A stretch of 64,000 nucleotides of DNA from Diorhabda sublineata (GCF_026230105.1 NC_079478.1:13841653-13905652); one strand, 5' to 3'; shown: positions 45,520 through 58,815, counted from the first letter of the stretch. A program made the numbers and translations. Notes: a model not told the origin generated them from the letters alone.

Positions 45520-47800
45520 AAGTGTTTAAATAGATTATTATAATGACTTATGTCTTAAATTATCTTAAATTTCAAGCCTGTTGAAGTATCTACAATCTTG
45601 TGATTTTTTCTCTCAAAGTTTGGTTAAAAAATGGAAGTATGAGAAGAGAGATGAAGAACTTGAACCATGGAAATAGGCCTGAATTTTGATTAAATTATGA
45701 TAAGATATAACAGAGCGTATTAGTCTTGGTCAACTATTCGTATAAATCACATATTATAAAAAGACATTTTACGTTTTCAACTTAAAAATGGTTTAGTGTT
45801 CAGTTTCAGTGAGTATTACTAAATGTAAATGAAACTTCTTACAATAAAACTTTCCTGCTCTTGAACTCATCTTTCAACATTCGAAAATGTTTTTTCGTGA
45901 CGAATCACGAAATTAGTAAACCTCCTCCTATATCTTTCCATTTTTCTTTTTTAAAAACCTAACACCAATAACATATGTTCTTGTTCTCAAGATTAGAATT
46001 TTCCACTCATTTAAAATAAGTATCTAACAATATAATTACTAGTCGAATTGAATTAAGTTTTCAAATTTGAAGTATAAATTGATAGCTAACTTTTCTATAA
46101 TTTTTTAAATAACATTGCTGGAAACAAGTTTCTAACTATTCGACTTTCCTCAAAAATAACTCAAGTTTTGTGAAAAATTATAAGAATAAAAGTCTTAAAA
46201 CTAATTCTCCATGGTATAAAAATAAAATTTTTTAAATCAACTGATAGATAAAAAACTTCTGTGAAGTATTGAGGTAAAGCCATCCTAATTAACCCCCCAT
46301 AATGGTTCAATCGCTTTCCAATTTGGTATTTTTAAATTGAATGGCTGCGAAGAAATTAATTTTTCTCGAACTGTTCACAGATACAACTTGGTTTAGAGGT
46401 ACATTGCCTCCAATTGTCATATTTGGAGCTACCCTATTCGCAGGAGTGGATAATTGTCAAACGGGTCCGTTCCTTTTGTTCGCTTTGCTTAGGCGCTGCG
46501 CGGCGTCTCGGCGGGTACTTTTGAAATAGTATTTCAAATGCCCTTCTACTCAATTGGACCTTGCACATAACTAGTCATTTATTACCAAAATTAACGAGTA
46601 ATAGAGAGGGTTCAAAGCAAGGGTACGGAATGTTTAGGATTCCGCGCTGGCAAATTTGCCACAGAGGTAGCTCCGTCTATATTTTATTTATCATAGATAT
46701 TTGGGGGGTGAATGGTTGCAAGGCTTAAAAGCAGGTGTTCTCGGGATTTAAAACTCTTGGGTTTTTCGGCCATAGTGGTAGCGGCGGTTTTTCTAATATT
46801 CAAAATGAAAGGGTGAAATTTCGTGCGGTTAATAAAAACTTTCCTGTCGGAAGGGTAGTGGCCGCTCTTTTTTTATACATAAAATTCGGGGATGAAATTT
46901 CGCGAGGTTAAAAAGTGAGGCGTTCTTGGGTTCAAGGCTGATGATCGATAAATACAATAAATATAAGAATTTTTAAATGAATGTTAATTCTGTGTGCTAA
47001 ATGTCCCTCTAAAATCTACTTAATGTTACTCCAATATGTTGAGAGAAGTATTGCTATGCATTTCCACTTCATTGAAAGCATTCATTCATCTACTTGCACC
47101 AAAATAGTGCATTATAATGTAATTTTCAAGTGACTGGATAATTGATGAAAGGTTTATTGGTTTCAAATTATAAATAAAAAAATAGTATTTAATAAAAAAC
47201 ATATTAACGATCGCTAGATTACTGAACTGAATAAAGTATTTTATTGATTGCTATCAAATTTTGTCCATAAAACAATTGAATTCATCAACATTTTTTGTTT
47301 CAGGTATGAGCAATTTACTACATTGATAAAATACTAATTCTAAGTAAGTAATTTAGTTTTAATACAGACATAATGTAATAGTTGTAATGTAATAGAAAAA
47401 TAAGTGAATGGAGAGCTACTTGGAGGATTCATATACTATTTCTCCTTTTTTGAAGCATCTTTTGTATCCTAGATATCAATTTAAGACTAACCCGATGAAG
47501 GTCAGGATAAACTTTTTTGCACAACTTTGTATATGATATTGTTATTATTTTTCAAATTTATTAAAATCAACCAATGATGATTATTTTTTTAAACTGGAAT
47601 GTAAATGATTCAGTACTATTTATTGTAAAGCAAAGTACATAATAGTGATTTAATATTTTTATATGGAAAAATACTACAACGGTTGTTTGAAAAGTTTCCG
47701 ACCTAAACCTAGCGATATCAAAACTCAAAATATGGTGGGATATATAATATTTACTCAAGCGTTGAGAGACTCAATAAATTCGGACATTTTGGACGCTTAG
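45520..47800. other. No gene recognised; GC-richer repeat-bearing patch
   Basis: Mostly AT-rich. The patch 46280-46950 is GC-richer and contains a diverged direct repeat: GGGTGAAATTTCGTGCGGTT (46811) and GGATGAAATTTCGCGAGGTT (46889), offset about 78. The wording resembles non-autonomous mobile elements, but ends and superfamily are unclear. Confidence 0.4.
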
Positions 47801-47804
47801 TTTT

Positions 47805-48165
47805 TTAGGAAAAAAATTGACTATAAAGCTGTCGTTAAATATTTGTTCAAGTAAATGAAAGAAGAGTTCGAAATTATTTGCAAAGACTCTGCACCATCAT
47901 TTACGATCATAAAATTTTGTTCAGCTGAATTCAATCGTGACCGTATTAGCTCGACTGACGACGAGGCAAAAACTGCGACAACCAGAGATATCCTCGAAAA
48001 AGTTTAAGAAATGTTACTGGACGACGATGGATTACGGTTAGAGAGAAAGAAGAGACTACCGGCATTTGAAAATTGATTCATAAACTCTTCAAACTCCTTA
48101 TTTAGAAATACAATCTAATATCCCCAAATAAAGACCCTTGACGAACTTGACGATTAATTCCAATT
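47805..48165 (+). pseudogene. mariner transposase N-terminal relic
   Basis: The plus strand reads KKIDYKAVVKYLF (first helix of the mariner DNA-binding domain), KDSAPSFTIIKFCSAEFNRD (second HTH, family APSYxTVKxWxxEFKRGR), SSTDDEAKTATT (linker box, family DxPRSGRPKTATT) and RDILEKV-EMLLDD (family PEIIEKVHDMVLED). Stops are frequent, and no catalytic residues are present downstream. This is the opposite end of the protein from most other mariner relics in the window, so it is a separate insertion. Confidence 0.8.
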
Positions 48166-48169
48166 ATAA

Positions 48170-49228
48170 GTCTTATTTGAGTGTATGGAAATAACTACAA
48201 ATTGAGTCTTAGCAGATATTTTTAAACGTATTAAATGTGAAATCGATAATTAGTTTCATACAAATGGTACATTACATCAAACAACAAAGTCGTTTGCAAA
48301 GAGATTCTCAAATCTTGGTGTAATATTGTTAAGTGCTAATGACCCTAAGTGGTCGAAATGCTACATTCGTAAAAAACATTTCTATTTGATGATGCGGTTA
48401 CTCAACAGTTTTAATTGCTCAAGCATGTTACGGCTTATTAGGCTCGTCCCGTTCTTTCCACTTGATGTTGAATCCTCGTCACTTTTCTACTTAGTATCAT
48501 CAAATTTCTATTGTCCTGACTTTAGTTTTGACATAAATCTTTTCGATGCAATACTTTCTAATTGCGTTTTTTCACATTCTTCTAATATAAAATTCACTAC
48601 AGTTCGATTTGCGATGTTCTTCCGGTCGCAAAGACACATGTTTTTTGTGAATATCTGGGAAACTTGGTTTATGGCTCTTTAATTGTCATTTTATGAAGGT
48701 AATAAGTTTATGAAATTTGCTTATATCAATGTTTGAATTCAAATTTATGGTACTCGTAGTTTTCAACATTGAATAATGAGACCATAACGTTGATGATTTC
48801 TCTTAACATTGGCTTGACTTTTCGGAGAAATATGCAATAAAAACATTTTTCGTGTAATTTTTGGTTTTTTTAGAGTTACACCAATCTAAAAAATCGCCAT
48901 AAAAAAATGTTATGATGATTATGCCTTTTAAAAAGCATTGTTCTTTTTCGCATTTCGCTTTTAGACGTGTATATAATATGAAATTTCACATATTAATATG
49001 CTTCATTTAACGGTGTTTGTAGATAAAATTATAACATTATCTATTATAATACAACCAAGTCAATTTAACGCCGCTGAAGGCGGAAAAATCTTTTGTTTCT
49101 TTGTTCGTTTTTTTCGCCCATTCAAGTAAGCATTGAATTACTTTACCATATTATGATGATATTAATCTAATCTGCAATATGTGTCAATGTGAGTTGTTTT
49201 ATCTACAGTTTTTGACTCTGTGAATGTA
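48170..49228. other. No gene recognised
   Basis: A 118-codon plus frame at 48326-48682 was inspected on both strands. The composition is AT-biased with no domain pattern. Confidence 0.45.
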
Positions 49229-49233
49229 GTGAA

Positions 49234-49922
49234 ATGACTTCGAAACGAAAACATACTTCGGTTACATTACAAGACAAACTTGAAGTGTTAAAACGCTAAG
49301 ACAATGGTGAAAGTGCCTCAAAATTGGCTGTTCAGTTTGGAGTTTGGAAAACATTCCTAACCTAACCATGCCTAACTTTTGAAGAAATCCCAAATCAATA
49401 AGCAGACAGAAACAATGTTGTACAGGTGCAGGAGCTACTACAAAATATTCCTGGCTGTGAGGACGCTAATAAAATTGATGTGGAAGAGTGTCTACAAGAT
49501 GATAATGATCAGCATATTGTTGATATGGTTCTTAAAGAACCAGACAACTTGTCAGATGAGAGTGAAGCTGACGACGACAGTGAGCGGAGGGTATCCCACT
49601 CGGACGCCGCGGCTTCCTTTGATATAGCGCTACGCTTGGACAAAAGACCTCAGCGGATACGTTGTTTCTAAGATATTGGCGTAACTTTGCCACAAGAGAG
49701 GTCTTAGTCTCTTCGTCAAAAAACTGTAACGGACTTTTTTAAACCAGTTTAGTTGCGAACATTGTTCTGTTTTGTTCATTATACTTTAACTTTTATTAAT
49801 AAACTAATTATTATTTTTTTTCCTCGTTTTTTTATTCTTAAAAATATAGTTATTTCGGTTTCGGATTAAGCAGACTTTCGGATTGTCGAAGTTCGGATTA
49901 TCGGGACTCCAATATATCACTG
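49234..49922 (+). mobile_element. Tigger/pogo-like element, internally deleted, 3' end preserved
   Basis: ATG at 49234 opens MTSKRKHTSVTLQDKLEVLK (CENP-B/psq-type HTH, the pogo N-terminus), with one stop, then DNGESASKLAVQFGVWKT. A CCTAACCTAACC motif (49356-49367) marks the point where about 300 residues, including the DDE domain, are missing. Reading resumes with ELLQNIPGCEDANKIDVEEC, LQDDNDQHIVD and SHSDAAASFDIALRLDKRPQ, the Tigger C-terminus, ending at 49671. The 3' terminal repeat follows (TTCGGATTATCGGGACTCC... ATCACTG), ending at 49922 before a TA, the expected target. The 5' terminal repeat was not found. Confidence 0.88.
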
Positions 49923-49929
49923 TAACAAT

Positions 49930-52900
49930 TTTTTATAGTTACCTTTTCATTTATACTATTTTCAAATGTTTACTACATGTCTATATTTATGATAATAAAT
50001 TCACCGTTTGAATGAAAAACAATATTCAATAATCCCCCATACTATAAAACCAAATGAACCATTAAGGGTCAGGTGTTTGTACGAGTTAAATGGAAAAAGA
50101 AAATTGAACAAAAATATGTGAATTTCGTCCATTTGCAAAAAATAATTTTAATAATAAAAAATTAAATCGATAAATCGATTATAATTTCTTACGTTTTTTT
50201 TGTTTTTGCACTTTTCTATGCACGAAATGATCAACAATTTTATATGTTTAACCCATAATGTCCAATATTTTTTTTTCACATCAAGTAGTTTAAACATTAT
50301 TTTTATCAATCAAAAAAATTATTGCAAAATTATTAATCTACAGTCCGATTTAAAAAGGTTATTCAATAATATATTTCTCAAAGTGTTACCCCAAACATCA
50401 ACCATTTGTATTTTATTGTTGATTTTACCAGGATTACTATTCATATCCGAACATTCTCACCCAAAAAAACAGATTTCACTGGAGATTATCATAAATATTA
50501 CATTTTGCCTTCTGATTTCCATGCGCGTTTATCGGTTTCTATATATATTTTAGATTTCTAGTGATTTTTAATCAAAGATTTGAAGTTGGTATTTGCATTA
50601 TTTATTTAGACTGGATTTCCTCTAGCGGAAAGTAAAACATAAACCAGACATAACAAAAACATTAGTAGTTTAGAAGAAGTAGAAACCGAAGGTTTACCCT
50701 GCAGGATCAGCCTCTAGGGGGTAACAGCCACCGAGCGAGGGCTTCATTCCCGAATGATTTCTATACGATGTACTTTTTTGTACACGTGAGAAATGTAATA
50801 CTTGTTTTAGGGTCCAATTAAAAAAAAAGGGAACACAGTGGACGAAGAAAATCATTTTTATTATAAACTGGTAGCTTTAACCCTTTAACTTATATACTAA
50901 CTAACTATTACCTATAATTTTGTTACTCATTTTGGTTTTCTTCTGTATAGTGAAATTTTTATTTTATTTGTTTCTTTATTCAATTATCTGATGTACGTTT
51001 TTTAGTTTTTGCAAGCTTTTGCCTACAAATTGAAACAATTTTTTGACAAAAAACATTTCTCTCTGTCTCTCTCAGGATGCGGGGCAAAGGGATTTGCTGT
51101 CGTATAACTGAAAATGTGTCTTTTGTTTCTAATACTTGATATAGGTATTTCCTCATTGTATTTTTATTCAATGTTTCTGTTTTAGGAAATGTTTTTGATT
51201 AATTTCACAATTTAACTTATCATTATCTTCATTGATTGATTTCATTTGATTTTTTTTGATTTCATCTATTTTTTCTGTTATAGAAAGTTCTTTTAAACCT
51301 ATTACCCTAGTTTACTCAATCGCTAACCACTATTTGATTTACGTGAATTTATTAGACTTGCTCTAATATAAACTACAATTGAAATTGATCTGTCCGTTTT
51401 TCTTATATCTTTTTCAGCAATGAATTTGTTTTCCCACACTATTTTGTATTAGTATGTAGAACTTCGGGCTACTTTTCTTCTAAAAATTAAACAAACTCGA
51501 GTCAGCATGCAGCTTTAATCCATTTTCCTTAGAGATTAAAAGTCTCTAGAGGATTGAGATGAAAAAGTATTAGATGGCATCATAATTACTTAATTTCCCT
51601 TATAACAACAGCTGAATAAAACAACAAATAAACATTTAATTTCCTTCTTGTAATTCAGCTTTAATCTCAAGAAAATTGTTTCCTTTGTTTTCATTTATTT
51701 TATGAAAAATACGAGGCAACTTAGAAGATGATTAATAATTACAGTTTATATTGTTACATTGTTGCCGTAGTATGATTTTATTAAATTTAAAAGAGCAAAA
51801 TCAGCTCAAACTTACGCTGATAAATTAAAATCGAATAAAAAAATGAATAGAAAAGAATTGAGTTGTGTATAATTAGGAAATTCCTGTAGAGAATGCAAAT
51901 TTCTAAAATAAATTCAAAGTTGTATCCAAAGGCACGAAAGTTAGGATTTGAGGTACCGATGGTGTTAAATAGAGTTAATACATTTTCTTATAAATAATGA
52001 TTATACAACTTCAAAATAGTTTAAAAATTTAAAATTTATAATCGAGCTTTATATCTTGGCATATCTTTAATCAGACTCGCTTTGTAGTCAAAAACAAACA
52101 GGAGCAAGAAAACCGAGACAGAGAGAAATGCTTGATTGTCAAACAATTGATACTATTTGTAGAAAAAAGCTTATTAAACATAAAATATCTAAATAAAGAT
52201 ACAAACACAATAAAATTTCAATATATACAAGAAAACCACAATGAGTAACAAAATTATAGGCAATAGTAAAAGGTAATAATTAGAATATAAGTACAGATCA
52301 AAAATTAAAGCAGTATGCAGCATGCCCGGAATTAAATATTATTATTAGAACTGAGTAGAAGGCACTTTCCAGTAAATATGCTCTCAAATTATTCCGGAAT
52401 GCGGGAAAAGATGATATCGATTTTATTTCAAGTGATTGTGCATTTTTTTGCAAGTAAATAATTTTAAGAAAAAAATCTTTGTCAATATGATATTCGAACT
52501 TTTCGGTAACTTTAATAATATATTCTTCTCGGACGAAGCCTACTTTCAGCAACATACAAACATACAAAATTGCATATTTTAGAGTAGAAAAAATCCTAAA
52601 TAAAGCATCAAAGACCATCACTATTTCCATAAGTAAAGATTTAGGCAGCAATATGCTCATAGAAAATAATTGGGCAGTACTTTTTTGAAAATGTACGATT
52701 CACTATTTGTTAACTCTACAAAAAATGTGAAAATGCTACGAGATTTTTTCCAACCACAGACACATCACTTCGAGGTTAACAACAATAATAGACAAGTCAT
52801 ACTTCTAGAGACAATTAACCTGGGGTTACCCAAACAAATTGATCTCGTGCAGAGGAGATATTCCATGGCCAATGAAGTTTTATCTAAAGTCTAGTCTACG

Positions 52901-54690
52901 TGAAACCAAGAACAAAAATTTAGCTAAAGAACATTCATAAAGAAATATATAACTCTCTCAGTGTAGAGAAAACCTAGGGTTTTAGCAATGCTAGATGTTA
53001 AATGACGGCTAATTCCACGATAATATTTCAGACAAATTTTCCATTCTATGTTCTTTATCTCAAATGAACCTTCTAGTACATTATTTATTCTTTCAACGTA
53101 ATTTTAGAAGTGCAAAAATTTGTGGTCCACCCATTATCAGCATGAGGGTTTGAAGTTTTAATTTAGAAAGTTCGAATAGCCAGGTATATAAAATATAAAA
53201 AAGAAATACGGTAAAAACAATATTTCGTAATCAAATGGAAAATTTCTAGCGAATTTTACATATGTGAGTAAACATTTATTTTATTTTGAGGAAATTACGA
53301 CATAATATAATAAGAATGCAAAGAGATTCGCTGTAAATATCTGTGTCATAATAATAAACTCATGGATGACAACTTATTGTGACTAACATGATAAATAAAC
53401 ATTTTCATTTACTTAAGTGATACTATCTGGTTAAGATATGTTATCATATTCTTGTACTGTATTTAAAATTTTTCTAATAACTTTATTCTTATAAAAACAA
53501 CAAAAACATTTTTCATTTTGCAGTTATTGTGAATATATCATTTTTAACTGTAGCTGATGATGCTACCAAATAAAAGAGTTATTCAGAAACCGATTTTACT
53601 AAGCGATGACATGGCCCACTCTATTCGGATTGCAAACTTAGTTTTACAAAATTTCCGTTCTCGTTTAGAACATTGTCAATATCATTATCTATTTATCTTG
53701 TTGTTTCAATATTGAAACACTAATAATAACGAAAAGTAGACTTTTATGATATGAAATTCTTTTAAATTTGATGGTTTTCTTTTCATTTGTCAAATTTTTT
53801 TTGGACAATCTTAATTCACGTAAATAGTACAGTGGTTCTATTCTTACTTAAAGGAGAAGAAAATATGGTAAAAGTGAAAAATAACAAAGGATTATGCCGT
53901 CTTGAACGGCGACCTTTTGTTAGAATAAGTTGTAATATAGTAGTTAATTATTATAAATAAAATTTGTATATTGGATTATTCTACTCACAACTGGCTTCGG
54001 TCATAAAGATATGAAATAATTCGAATTTTAATCTATTTTTTTTCTCGCCATCAACAACTTCTGTTTGAGAAGAAATAGAGAATTCAAATTTTTTGCATTC
54101 ACAATTTATCTGACACATTACATACTATAAATAAAGCAACTGTAGATTATTATTTGATTGCTCCAAATCGAAGTGTTCATGAAACATTATTTCTTCAGTT
54201 TGGTGTATATAAAACTTTACAAATTATTAAAAAAAAACTCACCAACGTATCAAACAGAGAAGTAAAATTTTTTGAAACTGGAAGTCAAGATTTGTTATTA
54301 ATGGCGGATAAAATTTTGATACTATATTGTCTACCTCAAAATGAAATAATCAGCAGGATTCCTCAATATGAACGCACGTGTTCGTTGGAGACACTTTGAT
54401 TTCTTACCGGGGTTACTAAGGGTAATAACTAGTAGAGTTCATCACTTTTGTTGTGCGAATGAGTGTTATAGGCACCCATTTCGGCGGTCGGATATACTAC
54501 AATATTTTTTATAGTCCTTCAAATAAGTACAGATAAAGTATACTTAGTATATTTTATCCATTTTCTTTATGGAGAAAATGTGTTCGTTCCGTTGAATTCT
54601 AGCATCTTTTGTTCTCTATATTTATCTTATTTGGGTCTTTTTATAACCGGGGTCTCCATGAAAATGAATACAGAAACCATTTATGGTAGA
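49930..54690. other. Long AT-rich stretch, no gene recognised
   Basis: The minus frame at 52298-52660 (120 codons) contains FRNNLRAYLLESAFYSV, which resembles the last line of some LINE ORFs (FKxxLKxYLLExxFYSVEEF); this is suggestive only. The plus frame at 52670-52894 (FLKMYDSLFVNSTKNVKMLR) faintly recalls P-element-type transposases but is too short to call. Frames at 50200-50553 and 54154-54399 have no motif. A hammerhead-like CTGATGA...GAAACCG lies at 53554-53592. Confidence 0.4.
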
Positions 54691-54734
54691 GTTGGTAGAA
54701 CAATTTTTCAATACACTTGTTATAGTACGATTCA

Positions 54735-55640
54735 TTTCAAGCGATAACTAAAATATCTGTCCAGCGAGCATGCTCTTGAGGTATGAAAACAAGAAATAGT
54801 CGCTGAAGACCAGATTTGGAGAATACGATGGATGCAATTTAAAGCCCAATGTATGCAATTTTACCATAGTTTTTATTGATTTGTGAAACGGTGCATTGTC
54901 TTGATGGAACAGCACTTTTTTCTTCTTCAAATAGGGCTACTTCTCGCGATTTCGTCCTTCAATCGCTCCAATCACGCTAGGTAATACTCGCTGTTCATGG
55001 TTGTTCTCTTTTTAAGCTGGCCGATAAATATTATACAATGCGCATCCCAAAAAACTGATTACGTAACCTTTACAGTCGACTTTTGCATTTATCCACGCTT
55101 TTGAGTTAGTTTATCATGTGCAGTCCAATCGGTTTACTTTCGATTGGACTCTGCTCTTGGATACTGCCATATTTCATCCTTTATCACATATCAATGCGAA
55201 AATTTGGAATTATTACGATTGGATAATCAATCTGTTGTTGTTTTTAATCGATTGTGAGCTCGCGCGGCACTTACTTTAAACACAGAATTCACATACTCAC
55301 ATATTCATTCACGATATGTCCAACACGCCCTTAGATATCTTTAGGTTCTCAACTGTCTAAAAAAGTTACACTTTACGGTTGTCCGAAATTATTTTGAGGA
55401 CTTTTTTCATGTTTTTGTCGGTGGTAGCCTCTTTGGGGCGTCCAATGCGTGCATCGTCCTTGGTACTCTCATCCCGCTTCGTTCAAACTTGTTAATGGTT
55501 AATGTTTCTGGAACTAAGTTCGAATAACGTTTATCGAGCGAAGCCTTGGGTTAAATAGTTTGCTATTTTTGTCATTAACAAACAAAATTCATTTTTACTC
55601 ATTTTTTCGAATTAATAAAAGTTGCCTCATTCAAAATGCT
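54735..55640 (-). pseudogene. mariner transposase, nearly full length, degenerate
   Basis: Minus strand from about 55610: MSKNEF, later TKDDARIGRPKEATTDKNM and KKVLKIISDNRKV (linker and GRP box), a poor middle, then VFWDAHCIIFIGQLKKRTTM, NSEYYLA-LERLKDEIARS, KKKKVLFHQDNAPFHKSIKT (second catalytic Asp) and YSPNLVFSDYFLFSYLKSML (third Asp kept, PDL changed to PNL). Two residues appear lost between the last two aspartates compared with the 34-residue mariner spacing. The last 60 codons (54748-54930) are still open. A TAGCGACATCTATATACAAA segment at 55736-55755 may be terminal-repeat sequence on the 5' side. Confidence 0.88.
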
Positions 55641-56569
55641 ATAACAAACTAACTAATAGTACTACAACTGCCAATTTTATACAAGTGTCTTTTGAAGGTT
55701 AGGACTAACTGAAAATCATACGAATTTGATGCTAGTAGCGACATCTATATACAAACCTAATACTTTTACAGTTAAATGTAGAAATTACTGTATTCAATAT
55801 AAGTGTTAATCAATAATATTTCTGTTTATGTTTATGTAAGTTTTTACAAGGTATTAAAATAACATCAAATCTCTACTCCACCAATTCGTTCGATTCTTGA
55901 TACATTTTATTCTAGTTGGATAATAATTCAACCAGCGAAATTGCTAATGCATAATAACAAACACATCGATCAATCAAATTTTTGTCATACCATATCGGGA
56001 TATATTCGTAGCGTTACCCAACAATCATCATTATAATCGTGTATTTTAGTGTGTCTGGCCGACTCGATGTATATGGCAGTTATATTACACATAACTTCTT
56101 TAGAATGTAGAATAGGTTCGTTGAGAAATGAGCGAAACCATTTAAATCAAAATTAACGTATGCAAGCGACTGACATCCATATGGTGTTGACTATGAATAC
56201 ACCACTAATGGCAGTCTCATTGTAAATCATCATTATGCTAGCAGGGATGTAGCACGTAGAGTGTTAACATAACCGATGGGATACAGGTATGTATTATTTT
56301 AGAGAATTGTAAATCAAATATTGAAACAAATAAAACGGGGATCATAAATAATCATAACATAAAATCCCTCATTCAACACGCAGAAGATGTAGTTAGTACG
56401 ATGCGCAATTTAATTAATTGGATAATAATGTAATTCTGCTTAAATCATTTAATTGATTTAGTTTCTATTGAAGTACTACCTAGTACTTCAAGAGAGGAAT
56501 TGGAACGGATAAAAAATTAATTCATTTATTTTGGCAATTGCAATAACGGATGTGTGAACTGGTATATAT

Positions 56570-57190
56570 TGCCTTGATCAAACAACCTTTTCTTCTTATA
56601 ATATATAATATATAAATTGGGCCGTTTTTGCTTGATTTCTTCTCTCAAACGTTGCAAGAAGTTCGTCGTTGATAGTTTTTCGTTTATCAAGATAGTACAT
56701 GAAAATTATCCCAAGCGCATCCCAAAAAACCGGATCTTGCCTGCAGATGGAACGGTCTTCGCCTTTTTTGGAGCCGGTTCTCTACTTTCATTCCATTGTT
56801 TTGATTGTTCTTTTGTTTCTTGTGGGAAGTGATGGACCCACGTTTCATCCATAGTTATGAAACCGCACAAAAATTCGGCATTTTTTCTGTGAAACATTGC
56901 GAAACACTCGATGGAAACGCTGCACTCATCTTGTGCACAGCTTTCTCATGTGCATATTTTCAATTAATGAGCGATGTACTGCTAACTCGCGTATTTTCAG
57001 ACCATGATCATCCAGTAGGTACCGCACATAACGAAGACCAATTTTTTCCATGTTTACAAATTCACTGAAAACGTTCAAGATTGATGGCTGCCAAACAAAT
57101 ATTAAATAACGTGGCGTCTTCAAACCTGAAACATCTGTTGAATAGATTGTGTACTTTCTAATACAGTGGTATTTTTCAAACAACTATCGC
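56570..57190 (-). pseudogene. mariner transposase, central part
   Basis: Minus strand from 57190: DDHGLKIRELAVHRSLIENM and HMRKLCTR (family HMRKLCARWVPR), FHRKNAEFLCGFITMDETWV (first catalytic Asp), HHFPQETKEQSKQWNESREP, APKKAKTVPSAGKI, FWDALGIIFMYYLDKRKTIN, DELLATFEREIKQKRPNL and a weak KKKRLFDQGN in place of KKKVLFHQDN. After that the match ends. The match is strong over about 200 residues, with a few frameshifts. Sequence near 57185-57215 (CTATCGCCATCTCTAGGTCA) looks like mariner terminal-repeat wording. Both the N-terminal domain and the third catalytic Asp are absent. Confidence 0.88.
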
Positions 57191-57332
57191 CATCTCTAGG
57201 TCAGGCCAGGTACTTATAGAATCATCCTCGAATTATAAAGCAAATCAGAAAGAGAGAGAAATGGGTATAATACATAGTAATAAAAAACGAAAAGACAAAA
57301 ACTAATCAGAGAAAAATAAAATCAATGTGAAT

Positions 57333-57336
<4 letters not shown>

Positions 57337-57423
<87 letters not shown>
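57337..57423. repeat. (TA)n microsatellite, about 87 bases
   Basis: Pure TA dinucleotide, able to form cruciform or slipped structures. It is a likely assembly weak point. Confidence 0.97.
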
Positions 57424-57426
<3 letters not shown>

Positions 57427-58329
57427 AGCTAATATTAATTTGCAAACAAAGAATATAGAACAGTCTCAGATTATTTTAACACGTTGGTGGCTAAGCCCTA
57501 TGTATCATAACCTCTTTCATCGATGTTTTTACGGGTCACTAATCACTAGAGAAGATAGAGAAAAGAAAGAAGATATGCAAAGAGCAGCGAAACCACAGGG
57601 GAAAATTGCAAAAGTATTTTTTATGTTTTCAAAATCATCCAAAACAAAGTCGATATAATCCATTTATTTAATAATACGTAACTTTGTATTTAGGAATCCT
57701 TGAGTGAAAAGTAGGTAGATTAGTAGATTACTAATGTGGTAAATATTAACAAGTATATAAAATTTTGCATAAAAAATAACATAAGGAAAATCTATGTGCA
57801 AGGTACGAGTCACGAGTATTTAATGCGGAACTAATCAAATGTGTCTGTCGATTTCGAAAACAAAATATCATGGCTTCAATATTTTGGGATCGCAACGAAA
57901 CGGCTAAAATTATGTTAATTTCCTGACACTTTTTATGTAGAACGGTGACATTAAAGAAAAACACGTTATTTTTTGGTAAAATGAGGTTTATTTGAAATAG
58001 TTGGTTTTTCCAATTAATCAACACAAGTTATTTGTGGAGTGGACGCAAACACAGATATTACGGAGTAGAATTGTGGTAGCTAGAACTATAATTATGGAAG
58101 TAGTAAATTTTAAAGCGATATTAGAAAGATTACGATGTAAATATAGAATATTAAGCATTATAAGTGGACATGCTCTAACGTTAAGATAGTCATAGGAGAG
58201 GAGACTAGAGAAGAACAAGAAGTCAACTTTTCGCAAACACAAGGGGCCATCTATATAGATTGGCGAGGTATTTTAGCAACTGTTAAATGGCGGTGAAGAA
58301 GATATACAATAAGAACGAAGAAATAATGA

Positions 58330-58815
58330 GGACGAAAACGATGGAGAAGAAATAAAAAAAGAAGTATACATAAGTATAAATGAACTGAAAAACAATAAAA
58401 GTGCCAGAGAAACTAGAAATCTTGAAATATTGTATGAAGGATGAAGAGAACAACGACGGAGAAATAAAAAAATGATTTTAAAGCAGGGTAATCAACAGTT
58501 AATCAAATATTTGTTTGAACTGATACAAAACAACAGTTATAAATAGAGTATATGACTATATTTCATTGATTTCGAACAGGCTAACGACTCCATACACAGA
58601 AAAACAGCCAACTAATGAGCCGTGAATAACAGAAATAGAGCACAAAGAGCAAAAATGGTTAGTACACATTACCAGAGTACCACAGGAGAGAATTGTGTTG
58701 GAGGCAGGAGGAGTTGCAAACAGAAGAGGAGGACGTACAAAGAAAAAACACAAGCGATATATAGCTGAGGTAGGAATAATCGGAGTAGCAAAAGAAGTTG
58801 AATAGACTAGAGAAA
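58330..58815 (+). pseudogene. RTE-like LINE, internally deleted
   Basis: The plus strand gives VYISINELKNNKSAR (family SIEELxxALNxLKNNKSPG, before RT motif 1), then FIDFEQANDSIHRKT (motif A, Asp and F/Y pattern kept), and soon after ERIVLEAGGVANRRGGRTKK and KHKRYIAEVGIIGVAKEVE, the C-terminal GRRxxGRPxxRWxDxVxxDL region. Motifs B and C (QGDPLSP, YADD) are missing, so about 300 residues have been deleted between motif A and the C-terminus. Stops are also present. It is the same clade as the 21.4-22.5 kb copy, judging by the C-terminal wording. Confidence 0.65.

Noticed and set aside
48326..48682. 118-codon plus-strand frame
   Set aside because: Phe/Ser/Leu-rich composition expected from AT-rich DNA, no domain pattern on either strand.
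52298..52660. 120-codon minus-strand frame as a LINE or host gene
   Set aside because: Only one short line (FRNNLRAYLLESAFYSV) recalls LINE C-termini. The rest is unrecognisable, so no separate gene is called.
52670..52894. P-element/THAP-type transposase fragment
   Set aside because: The resemblance is limited to about 20 residues around FLKMYDSLF and cannot be told from chance without a search.
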